Positions 31,908-38,741 of a stretch of DNA of 39,418 nucleotides are shown here, in pieces. Position 1 is the first letter of the stretch, and every line of letters starts with the position of its first letter. Position numbers and translations under genes: made by a program. The stretch is taken from the NCBI RefSeq assembly GCF_004912275.1, contig NZ_STGY01000068.1, forward strand, positions 1 through 39,418. Direction: 5' to 3'. Source of the stretch: Glycomyces buryatensis (lineage in GTDB: Bacteria; Actinomycetota; Actinomycetes; Mycobacteriales; Micromonosporaceae). The notes beneath the pieces are model-generated. The model was not told where the DNA came from. It did no database searches and saw nothing but the letters and a program-made list of their open reading frames with translations.

Positions 31908-32130
31908 ATGACTCCCACGAACGCGGAGCGAAATTACCAACTGAGACAAGCGATTACGTGTGAGCAACTCATCAATGACGGTGACGTGTTCCAGATCTGT
32001 GACACCAAGGCCGACGGCCACGGCGTCACCGAACAGCTCATTCCCCGCTCCGGAGTGGACGGCAGCCGCGAGAAACTGCTGCCTTGGGAACGAAGGGATC
32101 CCGAGGGCGCTGTCGCGGGCTCACGGCTTG
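31908..32130 (+). pseudogene. Possible gene fragment running into the lipoprotein gene
   Basis: From ATG 31908 the plus strand reads a plausible soluble protein: NYQLRQAITCEQLINDGDVF, QICDTKADGHGVTEQLI, SREKLLPWERRD. Third positions are GC-rich from about codon 20. The frame then continues across the 3' end of the convergent lipoprotein gene, where it is only its shadow. It may be the 5' part of a gene cut by rearrangement. Weak call. Confidence 0.25.
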
Positions 32131-32131
32131 G

Positions 32132-32767
32132 TCAGGCGAACCTGGTCCACCACTGCTGGTCCTCCTTGCCGTCCTCACAGGTGTCGAGGATCGGCTCGGA
32201 ATCGTTGACAGGCGAATCGCTGACGGTGAGGCATTTGTCCTCATCCCCGACGGCCTGGATCTGCCAGAAGTCGATGCTCTCGGCCTCATCGGTCTTCAGG
32301 TAGGTCAGATTCCAACCGAACTCGGTGTTGCACTCGGTTTCGAAATGGACTGCTCCGCGGGCGTCCCATTCGATGCAGCCGTTGAGTTCGCTGTCCTCGT
32401 CGTATTGGTCGACGTGGCGGATCTCGCCGGTGCCGTCATCGGCGGTGGAAATGGTATAGACCTCCATCCCCGAATCAATCCCCGAATCATCCTGGCAGTC
32501 GTCGACGAAGGTGTTTGGCGGGATCGTGTCCGGGAAGGCGCGGAGGCAGCCGCCGGTGCCCACATTGACAAGGGTCGACGTGACCGGAAGCTCCCCATCG
32601 GTCCTGGCCTCCTCATCGGTCCTTGCCTCCTCTGCGGGGGTCGACTCGCTCACGGTCACTTCCTCGGTTGGCTCCTCCGGGTCGGGATCATCGTTGCACG
32701 CGGCGAGGCCGAATACGATGGCGCAGACTCCGGCTGCGGCGGTGAGGCGCACGGGGCGGGATTGCAT
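32132..32767 (-). CDS. Lipoprotein with ricin-type lectin-like C-terminus
   Basis: A 211-residue exported lipoprotein. The signal peptide RPVRLTAAAGVCAIVFGLAAC ends in a lipobox LAAC (21-24), so Cys24 would be lipidated and the protein held on the outer face of the membrane. An acidic, flexible linker follows (DDPDPEEPTEEVTVSE). The rest has features of a beta-trefoil: CLRAFPD, a cysteine-rich middle and CLTVSDSPVNDSEPILDTCE ending with Q-Q-W-W. Ligand unknown. ATG 32767 has GGAG about six bases upstream; an ATG 27 bases earlier is possible but not needed. Single gene, divergent from the phosphotransferase. Confidence 0.8.
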   Translation of the reverse strand: MQSRPVRLTAAAGVCAIVFGLAACNDDPDPEEPTEEVTVSESTPAEEARTDEEARTDGELPVTSTLVNVGTGGCLRAFPDTIPPNTFVDDCQDDSGIDSGMEVYTISTADDGTGEIRHVDQYDEDSELNGCIEWDARGAVHFETECNTEFGWNLTYLKTDEAESIDFWQIQAVGDEDKCLTVSDSPVNDSEPILDTCEDGKEDQQWWTRFA

Positions 32768-33207
32768 TATGACTCCAGGTTTGTTGGCAAACATGTGTGT
32801 TTCGAACCTACAAACCGCTTTCCATTCCTATGCTGCCCTGTTACTTCGGCAACCATCAGGGCCCGTTCTCATCGTCTTTGCTGCTCTTGATGGTGAGCGT
32901 GGCGCTGGCTCGGGCGTTTTGGGTGGTCCGGAATAGGTCGCAGTGAAACTCATGAGTGAGGGCGGAATACCGGCGGGAAACCGGCGGGAATGCAATTCGA
33001 CCTCGAGCTTCGAATCGGCATCGACTCCCTTTCGAAGAGGTTCGACTCGGAATGGTCGGGAGACCCACGGCCAATCCTCGATCCGCTCACGAAGCTGCGG
33101 CGAGGCAGGGCTCTTTCAAGTTGCTGTCCGGGACGGCTCGTGCTGTCTGCCATGCCCCCGATCTCCGCAGGTAGGGTGGGCCCGAACCTGCGGAGAAGGG
33201 ATTCCGG
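32768..33207. other. Non-coding gap of 440 bases between divergent genes
   Basis: No convincing gene is seen in either direction. It contains the lipoprotein leader, a direct repeat CCGGCGGGAA twice around 32965-32990, and, at its right end, a hairpin and promoter-like TAGGGT before the phosphotransferase. It may hold the promoters of both divergent genes; no clear -35/-10 pair for the lipoprotein was found. Confidence 0.5.
33165..33193 (+). promoter_or_regulatory. Inverted repeat over the phosphotransferase promoter
   Basis: CCGCAGGT (33165-33172) and ACCTGCGG (33186-33193) are perfect 8-base arms around a 13-base centre. The possible -10 box TAGGGT (33172-33177) lies between them, and the ribosome binding site AGAAGGG follows at 33194. 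It could be an operator or a leader hairpin. Confidence 0.45.
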
Positions 33208-34086
33208 TTGAGCGACTTGGCGATCGACGAGCGAGGGTTGCGAGACCTCCTGGAGCAGCAGCACCCCGACCTGGCCGGCCTCGAACTCAAGGTCGTGGAC
33301 GGCGGCTGGACCAACCAGATGTGGCGCCTCGGCCCCGACCTGGCTGTGCGCATTCCCCGCACCGAAGATGCCCCCGAGCTCCTGGAAAGGGAGCACCGCC
33401 GGCTCCCCGACCTCGCGTCGCGCCTGCCGCTCCCGATCCCCGTGCCCACTCGACTCGGCCGGCCGTCCGAGCGGTTCCCTCACACCTGGCTCGTCACTAC
33501 CTGGGTCCACGGCACACCCGCCGACCTCGCACCGATCACCGACCCCGATTCGGCCACCGTGCTCGCCGAATTTCTCACCGCGCTCCACTCCGAAGGTCCG
33601 GCTGACGCCCCCGCCAACGACGGCCGCGGCGCGCCCCTCGACACCATGGACGAGCACTTCGAGCATGCACTCGAACGCCTCCCCGAGGTGGACGCCGACC
33701 GGGCTCGCGCTGTCTGGCGGGCCGCTCTCGAAGCGCCCCGACAGGACGGGCCCGACGTGTGGCTCCACGGAGACCTGCACCCCGCCAACGTCGTCGTCGA
33801 GGACGGCGGCCTCGTAGGCGTGATCGACTTCGGAGAGCTCTTCGTCGGCGACCCCTCCGTCGACCTCGCCGCCGCGTGGATCCTGCTCCCCGACGGCGCC
33901 GCCGAGTCGTTCTTCAACGCGTACAAAGCTGCCGCAGAGTCCACAGTGCTGCGCGCCCGCGGCTTGGCGCTCATCAAGGCACTTGTCCTGCTGGAGATCG
34001 GCATCGCCGGCGAACGCGGGCAGGCCGGCGGCAAACCGACCTGGAAGCCCGCCGCCGAAGCGGCCCTCTCACGCATCCTGCGTTGA
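33208..34086 (+). CDS. Aminoglycoside phosphotransferase (APH) family kinase
   Basis: A 292-residue kinase-like protein. The catalytic loop WLHGDLHPANVVV (HGDLHPAN at 187-194) and the metal-binding GVIDFGELFVGDPSVDLA (IDFGE at 206-210) are intact; an N-terminal lobe with GGWTNQMWRL and LAVRIPR comes first. The family phosphorylates aminoglycosides, macrolides or cell metabolites; this member's substrate cannot be told. TTG 33208 has AGAAGGG seven bases upstream and is accepted. Its stop is 20 bases from the convergent DUF1761 gene. Confidence 0.88.
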   Translation: MSDLAIDERGLRDLLEQQHPDLAGLELKVVDGGWTNQMWRLGPDLAVRIPRTEDAPELLEREHRRLPDLASRLPLPIPVPTRLGRPSERFPHTWLVTTWVHGTPADLAPITDPDSATVLAEFLTALHSEGPADAPANDGRGAPLDTMDEHFEHALERLPEVDADRARAVWRAALEAPRQDGPDVWLHGDLHPANVVVEDGGLVGVIDFGELFVGDPSVDLAAAWILLPDGAAESFFNAYKAAAESTVLRARGLALIKALVLLEIGIAGERGQAGGKPTWKPAAEAALSRILR

Positions 34087-34105
34087 TTCCGGGCTGACGC
34101 AGGCG

Positions 34106-34510
34106 CTACATCGCCCCGATCACCAGTGCCATGGCGAGAAACAACACCAGCTGATAGGCGCTGTTGAGGAGGGTCAGCTTCGGAGGTTTCAGCTCGAACG
34201 CATTGTGCTGGAGCAGCGTGGACGCCGAGAGCGTCAACCACGCCGCGAAACCGACCAGCAGGGCCAGCCACACTGAATCCTCACCGACGGCCTCCGACGC
34301 GATCTCGATGCCGACCGCCAAGCCGAACGCCGTCACGCCGTTCGCGAGGAGGAGCAGGCCCATGTTCCGTCTGCTGGCCCGCTTGGAATCCTCCGGAGCC
34401 ACACCTGCCAGCGTCGCCCAGACGGTCGTGAAGACCTTGCCGTACCAGATCATCGCGACGACCATGCCGGCCGCGAACGCGAGCACGGCGGCCAGCCAGT
34501 TGATTTCCAT
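34106..34510 (-). CDS. DUF1761 family membrane protein
   Basis: A 134-residue protein with four membrane helices: WLAAVLAFAAGMVVAMIWY, LLLLANGVTAFGLAVGIEI, SVWLALLVGFAAWLTLSAST and LLNSAYQLVLFLAMALVIGA. The order, the W-Y-G-K after helix 1 and the LQHNAFELKPPKLTLLN loop are those of DUF1761 proteins, whose function is unknown. ATG 34510 has GAGGAG about six bases upstream. It is divergent from the HxlR-type regulator 86 bases away, an arrangement that usually means control by that regulator. Confidence 0.88.
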   Translation of the reverse strand: MEINWLAAVLAFAAGMVVAMIWYGKVFTTVWATLAGVAPEDSKRASRRNMGLLLLANGVTAFGLAVGIEIASEAVGEDSVWLALLVGFAAWLTLSASTLLQHNAFELKPPKLTLLNSAYQLVLFLAMALVIGAM

Positions 34511-34574
34511 GGTGCACTCCTCGATCGTCGGAACACCGCGGCGATCCGCGCCTGACCTGGCGGCCGCCTCGGAT

Positions 34575-34593
34575 CAGTTGATAAAATCAACTG
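34575..34593. promoter_or_regulatory. 19-bp palindrome at the HxlR promoter and start
   Basis: CAGTTGATAAAATCAACTG: perfect 8-base arms around AAA, ending two bases before ATG 34596. TAAAAT (34582-34587) inside it can be the -10 box of a leaderless message, so bound protein would block transcription. It is the likely operator of the neighbouring HxlR-type regulator and lies in the region shared with the divergent DUF1761 gene. Confidence 0.7.
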
Positions 34594-34595
34594 CA

Positions 34596-35267
34596 ATGGA
34601 AAAAGTCAAGCGCACTCTCGGTCGCTCCTACGGACAGTTCTGCGGCCTCGCCCGGGCTCTGGATGTCGTGGGCGACCGCTGGAATCTCCTGATCGTGCGC
34701 GAGTTGCTTCCCGGTCCGATGCGTTTCAACGAACTCATGACATCGCTCGGGGGGATCGCCACCAACCTCCTGACGGAACGACTGCGGACTCTGGAGGCCG
34801 AGGGGATCGTCGAACGGCGCCTTGGCGAGGCGGGCGTCCGCTACGCCCTGACCCCGTGGGGTGCGGGGCTTCGCGAGCCGATCGAGGCGTTCGTCAGGTG
34901 GAGCGCCCCGCTGATGATGACCGGTCGCGACGGCGGCTCGTTCCAGCCGCGCTGGCTGGCGGTCGCGCTGCCGGCGCTGCTTCGAGAGGTGACGGCGGAT
35001 CCCGCGCTCGAAATCGGCTTCGAGGTCGAAGGCGCCCTCATGGTTCTGCATGTCGACGAGGACGGCCCGCGTGTGGAAGTGGAGCCCGACCGCCGGCCGG
35101 ACACGATTCTGAAGGCCGCTCCAGAGATCATCCTCGGGCTTGCGGCCGACGCGCTCACGATCGACCAGGCCCTCGCCGCAGGACACCTCCGAGGCGATAT
35201 CCAGATCCTCCGCAGCATCCTTCCTCCAGGACGAGCAACCGCTGCAACCACACCCGATCCTCGCTAG
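34596..35267 (+). CDS. HxlR-type winged-helix regulator with C-terminal domain
   Basis: A 223-residue regulator. The N-terminal HxlR winged helix (about 10-100) is textbook: CGLARALDVVGDRWNLLIVR, ELLPGPMRFNELMTSLGGI, ATNLLTERLRTLEAEGIVER, RYALTPWG. The C-terminal 110 residues (LLREVTADPALEIGFEVEGA; ILGLAADALTIDQALAAG) resemble an SCP2-like ligand pocket, as in many actinobacterial members. ATG 34596 follows the palindrome with no Shine-Dalgarno sequence. It probably regulates itself and the divergent DUF1761 gene through that site. Confidence 0.9.
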   Translation: MEKVKRTLGRSYGQFCGLARALDVVGDRWNLLIVRELLPGPMRFNELMTSLGGIATNLLTERLRTLEAEGIVERRLGEAGVRYALTPWGAGLREPIEAFVRWSAPLMMTGRDGGSFQPRWLAVALPALLREVTADPALEIGFEVEGALMVLHVDEDGPRVEVEPDRRPDTILKAAPEIILGLAADALTIDQALAAGHLRGDIQILRSILPPGRATAATTPDPR

Positions 35268-35272
35268 CTGCG

Positions 35273-35309
35273 GCGGCCTCGACGCTCGCACCTGCATCGT
35301 CGAGGCCGC
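35273..35309. terminator. Hairpin between convergent genes
   Basis: GCGGCCTCGACG (35273-35284) and CGTCGAGGCCGC (35298-35309), perfect 12-base arms with a 13-base loop and no T run. It begins five bases after the HxlR stop and lies before the end of the convergent unknown gene, so it can serve both. Confidence 0.65.
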
Positions 35310-35372
35310 ATCCTCCGCCCGGGCGGCCGATCGGAACAGTCCTCAGTAGATCCTCGGGCCTGGAATTGCCGA

Positions 35373-35915
35373 TCAGACCGGGAAGTAGGGGACCGTCGCG
35401 AGCGGGGGAAGCCGCCGGTATCCCGGATGCTGCTGCCTTGGGACGGTTCGCATCGATATCGGTGCCGGAGTCGGTGCCGTTGCGGCGGGTCGACGCGGCT
35501 CGGTGCGGGATCGCGGATTCGATTCGCCCGCAACGGAATACGCGGGACGGACCGGAGCCCGCCCGAAGGCCCGCAGCGATGCGGGATCGCCGACCCCGGA
35601 CCGGCCGGACCGGTACGGGCGCGGCATCGGGACCAGGCCGAGGGCGAAGACCCACAGGAACCAGCGCAGCAGCCAGAGCAACCGGGCCGGGGCGTCGGGG
35701 AGCGGGCGGTAGTGGGCGGCGTGGAGGTCCGCCGAGTGCACGAGGAAGCGCTCGAAGGCGAGTTCTCGGAGTCGGGCCAGATACTCGGCCTCGGTGGGCG
35801 GGGCGGGCCTGGGTGCAGGAACTTCGCGGCGGTGGCGGCCGATATAGGCGTTCCCACGGACGGGGGATTGGTGGTTTTCGGGCAGCCTGGATTCAGGTAG
35901 GGTCTGGTACGTCAA
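35373..35915 (-). CDS. Unknown protein with one hydrophobic helix
   Basis: A 180-residue protein, not recognised. The central part (AEYLARLRELAFERFLVHSA; LHAAHYRPLPDAPARLLWLL; RWFLWVFALGLVPMPRPYRSG) has strongly GC-rich third positions, supporting coding, and includes a hydrophobic helix of about 20 residues. The ends are rich in Pro and Arg and look disordered. The start TTG 35915 has AGGAA about nine bases ahead and is tentative. It reads in the same direction as the DUF397/XRE genes but is separated by a hairpin and 214 bases. Confidence 0.55.
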   Translation of the reverse strand: MTYQTLPESRLPENHQSPVRGNAYIGRHRREVPAPRPAPPTEAEYLARLRELAFERFLVHSADLHAAHYRPLPDAPARLLWLLRWFLWVFALGLVPMPRPYRSGRSGVGDPASLRAFGRAPVRPAYSVAGESNPRSRTEPRRPAATAPTPAPISMRTVPRQQHPGYRRLPPLATVPYFPV

Positions 35916-35940
35916 GGGACTTGTTCCTTTGCCTGATTAG

Positions 35941-35985
35941 GCCGCCCGGTGGATTTTCTTTGGCGAGATGAGGCCACCGGGCGGC
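35941..35985 (-). terminator. Large hairpin downstream of the XRE/DUF397 pair
   Basis: GCCGCCCGGTGG (35941-35952) and CCACCGGGCGGC (35974-35985) are perfect 12-base arms with a 21-base loop. On the minus strand it comes 145 bases after the DUF397 stop. It is probably a terminator without a U tract, or a leader structure of the next gene. Confidence 0.5.
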
Positions 35986-36129
35986 ATTACGTTCAATGCC
36001 TGATTCGATTGGGTTCGTTCACGTCCGGCCACTGCCGGTCACGTGGGTCCAATGGTGAGTCGAAATCACGCCAGTGTCAACCTTCGTACCGGCGTGTCAT
36101 GAATCCTGAAGATCAATCACCCGATCGAG

Positions 36130-36384
36130 TTACCGTGAGGTGCTGGCGGTCCGGATCAGAGCGGTGAACTCGGCGGTGCCAAGTTCGAAGATGGGCGAGT
36201 CGTGCCCAAGCTTGCTGTCCCGCACCTGAAAACCCCCGTCGGCGGTCCGGGCCTCGACGCAGTTGTCCGAGTTGGTGCCGGAGCTGCGAGAGCTCTTGCG
36301 CCAGGTCTTGCGGCACTCGACGCAGTTCGAGTCGTTCGTGCCGGAGCTGCGGGTGCTCTTACGCCAAGCGGTCGCGCTCTGCAT
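36130..36384 (-). CDS. DUF397 protein with duplicated start
   Basis: An 84-residue DUF397 protein. The domain signature TWRKSSRSSGTNSDNCVEA, VRDSKLGHDSPIFELGTAEF and TALIRTA is complete. Before it stands an extra copy of the first motif: AWRKSTRSSGTNDSNCVECR, one period of 21 residues (63 bp). DUF397 proteins work with XRE/DUF5753 regulators in WhiJ/AbaA-like developmental systems of actinomycetes. GGAGGAG precedes ATG 36384 by about nine bases. The start overlaps the upstream regulator gene by 26 bases, so both are made from one transcript. Confidence 0.9.
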   Translation of the reverse strand: MQSATAWRKSTRSSGTNDSNCVECRKTWRKSSRSSGTNSDNCVEARTADGGFQVRDSKLGHDSPIFELGTAEFTALIRTASTSR

Positions 36385-37189
36385 TGAGAAACTCCTCCAG
36401 TGGTGTGGCACGGGGCCGGTTAGGCTTTGTGAGGTCATGGTACAACCGCACCCGCTGCTGTTCCTCGATGCACCAGGAGCGATCGTTGATTTCGGTGAAG
36501 ACGAAATCCGGTCCCGCGCTGAGGCTTCCTTGTGACAAATAGAGGTCGAAATTCCCACCGAGGCTGTGTGGCTGAGCCATCACTCCGATGTTCCAGCCTG
36601 GCAGGTTGTTCTTGTATCGCAGGTGCTCAATCTGTTCGCTGCGTTCGGCGGCGGACAGGTGATTCAGCCACAGGAACGCGGCATCCCCGATGATCATGAC
36701 CATCTCGTACTTGTCGATTCGCGCTTCGATGCCTGTCACCCGGCGCTCCTTGAACGTCCAGCCGAATTCGGATACGTCGTCGGTGGTGCCTTCGATCTCT
36801 TGCAGCAGATCGTGATAGGCCCGCTCCTGAACGGTGCCGGGTAGGACAGTCGGCGCCCACTTGATGATGCGGCGATAGTGGCGATCGGCCCGCTCAAGCA
36901 TGAGGGCGTTGAATCTCGGGTCGGCCTCCAACTCCCGGTGGTCGGCCTTCTTGCTGCGGACGACCTGCTGCATGTACAACATGGCCTCCTCGTCGCCGTT
37001 CCCATAGTGGTGGAAGAACTCTCGCACGTCGCCCTTCGAGGGCTGGCCCGCGCCCTTTCTCCAGTTGCTGATGGTCTGGTAGCTGTAGTCGAGCATTGCG
37101 CCGACGTCGTGGTCGTCAACGCCGTTGGCCTGCATGAGGTCAGCGAGACCCTGGCAGACATACCAGGTGGGAAGCGACATGCGCGCCAT
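36359..37189 (-). CDS. XRE-family regulator with DUF5753-type C-terminus
   Basis: A 276-residue protein. An N-terminal Cro/C1 helix-turn-helix (about 10-45: LADLMQANGVDDHDVGAMLD, then YSYQTISNWRKG) is followed by a DUF5753-like domain (about 85-265) with LERADRHYRRIIKWAPTVLP, VQERAYHDLL, ERRVTGIEARIDKYEMVMII, LRYKNNLPGWNIGVM and the FVFTEINDRSWC element. Such regulators pair with DUF397 partners. ATG 37189 is used; ATG 37180 and TTG 37222 are alternatives. Divergent from the gene at 37544 across a 354-base gap. Confidence 0.88.
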   Translation of the reverse strand: MARMSLPTWYVCQGLADLMQANGVDDHDVGAMLDYSYQTISNWRKGAGQPSKGDVREFFHHYGNGDEEAMLYMQQVVRSKKADHRELEADPRFNALMLERADRHYRRIIKWAPTVLPGTVQERAYHDLLQEIEGTTDDVSEFGWTFKERRVTGIEARIDKYEMVMIIGDAAFLWLNHLSAAERSEQIEHLRYKNNLPGWNIGVMAQPHSLGGNFDLYLSQGSLSAGPDFVFTEINDRSWCIEEQQRVRLYHDLTKPNRPRATPLEEFLNAERDRLA

Positions 37190-37543
37190 GAGATGTACCC
37201 CGCATTCGGTGGGAAATTCCAATGGGTGCCAGCAATGATGACATGTGAGTCACCATTGTGAAACCCCGCATTCGCGACCCCAGGAAATCGAGATAATAAC
37301 TGTGCCAAGAAATTACTAATAAAATCTTGGAGTAAGCATTCGAGATGTCCTTTCCTCCATAGAACTACTAGCTCGTGTTGCCTTGCTACCTGCGAAAACG
37401 TCCCCTAGTTTTGGATGCATCGCGGGTTCGCCATAGCCCGCGATGTGGTGGGGAAGCCCGGCGGCCGTTCTCTCTCGAATGTGACCGCGGCCGCCGGGCA
37501 CGCTTCTGTCGCAAATACGACAGAATCCGAAGTGGAGGAATGC
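37190..37543. other. 354-base intergenic region with A+T-rich segment and hairpins
   Basis: No gene is seen. The part at about 37290-37380 is much richer in A+T than the rest of the window and should hold the divergent promoters; CAAGA/TCTTG arms flank AATTACTAATAAAA at 37303-37327. The right part carries three hairpins listed separately. Confidence 0.6.
37421..37525 (+). ncRNA. Leader with three consecutive perfect stem-loops
   Basis: CGCGGG/CCCGCG (37421-37426, 37437-37442), GCCCGGCGGCC/GGCCGCCGGGC (37456-37466, 37489-37499) and TTCTGTCG/CGACAGAA (37504-37511, 37518-37525) follow one another within 105 bases. The GGAGG site of the next gene starts nine bases after the last. As RNA they form three stacked hairpins, suggesting a structured 5' leader or small RNA. 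No known riboswitch is recognised. Confidence 0.4.
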
Positions 37544-37957
37544 ATGACGAAACTCGCGGCATTGACAAGGGGACGCTTCAGTGATGGCACCCGGGTCTTC
37601 ACGGTCTACGCATCGAGCGAGGAGGCGCCGGACTCGTTCCAGGTCTGCGCCGATGACAAGGTGGTGGACATCGCTCTGGTCGTCTCGGGCCTGAACACGG
37701 GAGAGCTCCAAGCCAGCTGGGGCGACGACTGGCGCACCGCCACCGACGAATGGAAGCGCTGGCTCGAAGACCAGGCCTTCATGGCGTACTACAAAGTCAA
37801 GTGGCCCACCGTCATCCGCACCAAAACCGGAAAGCGAACCATCCTCGCGCCACCGAGCACCCCCGGTACAACCAATACCCGCGAGGACCGACAGTCCAGC
37901 CCGCCCGCGCACCCCGCACCCTCCGCCGACCCGAAGGTGCGGTATTGCAATGGCTAA
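37544..37957 (+). CDS. Unknown small protein
   Basis: A 137-residue soluble protein, not recognised. The folded part (residues 1-100) has FSDGTRVFTVYASSEEAPDS, a VCADDKVVDIALVVSGLN strand pair, and a Trp-rich helix DDWRTATDEWKRWLEDQAFM followed by AYYKVKWPTVIRTK; the tail is rich in Pro, Thr and Ser. GGAGG at 37534-37538 precedes ATG 37544 by five bases. The frame is open upstream, but this start is well supported. The last eight bases overlap the next gene (ATGGCTAA), so the pair is coupled. It faces the XRE/DUF397 pair, a position often held by targets of such regulators. Confidence 0.72.
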   Translation: MTKLAALTRGRFSDGTRVFTVYASSEEAPDSFQVCADDKVVDIALVVSGLNTGELQASWGDDWRTATDEWKRWLEDQAFMAYYKVKWPTVIRTKTGKRTILAPPSTPGTTNTREDRQSSPPAHPAPSADPKVRYCNG

Positions 37958-38228
37958 AACCGCCACCGACCTCCCACCCGGCGGCCAGCGCCGCATCGGC
38001 ACCTTCCGCCGCGGTCCGGCCAACTTCACCGTCTGGCAGACCACCGGCCACCCGGCCCCCAACCGCTACCGCATCGACTGCGACGACGGCAACGGCGCCA
38101 ATGAGGTCTGCACCTTCTCCAACAAACCCGGCGAGTCGACCAGGTGGCGCGGCGCCTGGAACAACGACGAATGGTGCCCCTGGATAGAGGAACAGGCCCG
38201 CAACCTCATCAAGCAGCACCAGTGCTGA
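37950..38228 (+). CDS. Unknown small protein, coupled to the previous gene
   Basis: A 92-residue protein, not recognised. It is basic at the start (GGQRRIGTFRRGP), with NFTVWQTTGHPAPNRYRIDC and TRWRGAWNNDEWCPWIEEQA. Three cysteines besides the C-terminal one, and several tryptophans, recall the Trp-rich helix of the previous protein. ATG 37950 overlaps the previous stop by eight bases. Its stop is 12 bases from the convergent gene. Confidence 0.7.
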   Translation: MAKTATDLPPGGQRRIGTFRRGPANFTVWQTTGHPAPNRYRIDCDDGNGANEVCTFSNKPGESTRWRGAWNNDEWCPWIEEQARNLIKQHQC

Positions 38229-38240
38229 AGGGCATACCTG

Positions 38241-38729
38241 TCAGGCGACGGCCCGATCGATCAGGGACTTCTGGTAGTCGATCATGTCGCGGCAGCGCGC
38301 GCTGTGGCGTTCGTATTCAAGGGTGATGATCGGATCGGTACAGCTTCGCTGCAGATCAGCCTCGTAGCAGTAGGACAGGATGGCGTAGGTGTTCTTGGCG
38401 GCCTGGGTCTCGAACTCCTCTGCGAAGCAAAAGCTGAGTCCGAGCAACAGTCCTTTCACTCCGGTCTCGTCCGCGTCCTCCAGCAGCACATCGAGTTCTG
38501 CCGAGTATCCCGCAGGCACTGGTGTGAGGGGCAGGCCCGCTGCAATGGCGGCGCGGCACCGGAGAAGGCAGACTTCGATGAACTCCCGCGCCGCTGCATT
38601 CTCGATCAGCGGGTCGAACCGGCTGACGGTCCGTTCGAGCACTCCCACCGCGATACGGAATCGCACGGTCTCCGGCAGCCGTTCAAGCTTCTGCTCGTAT
38701 CCGCGCGTCTCCGGGTCCCACAGGTACAC
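38241..38729 (-). CDS. Unknown all-helical protein
   Basis: A 162-residue soluble, mostly helical protein, not recognised. Segments include LERLPETVRFRIAVGVLERT, AREFIEVCLLRCRAAIAAGL, LDVLLEDADETGVKGLLLGL and FETQAAKNTYAILSYCYEAD. The start GTG 38729 has AGGAG about eight bases upstream. It lies 12 bases after the lipoprotein-like gene on the same strand, so they are likely one operon. Size, acidity and position next to an exported protein could suit an immunity protein, but nothing shows it. Confidence 0.7.
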   Translation of the reverse strand: MYLWDPETRGYEQKLERLPETVRFRIAVGVLERTVSRFDPLIENAAAREFIEVCLLRCRAAIAAGLPLTPVPAGYSAELDVLLEDADETGVKGLLLGLSFCFAEEFETQAAKNTYAILSYCYEADLQRSCTDPIITLEYERHSARCRDMIDYQKSLIDRAVA

Positions 38730-38741
38730 GGTTGTGGCTCC

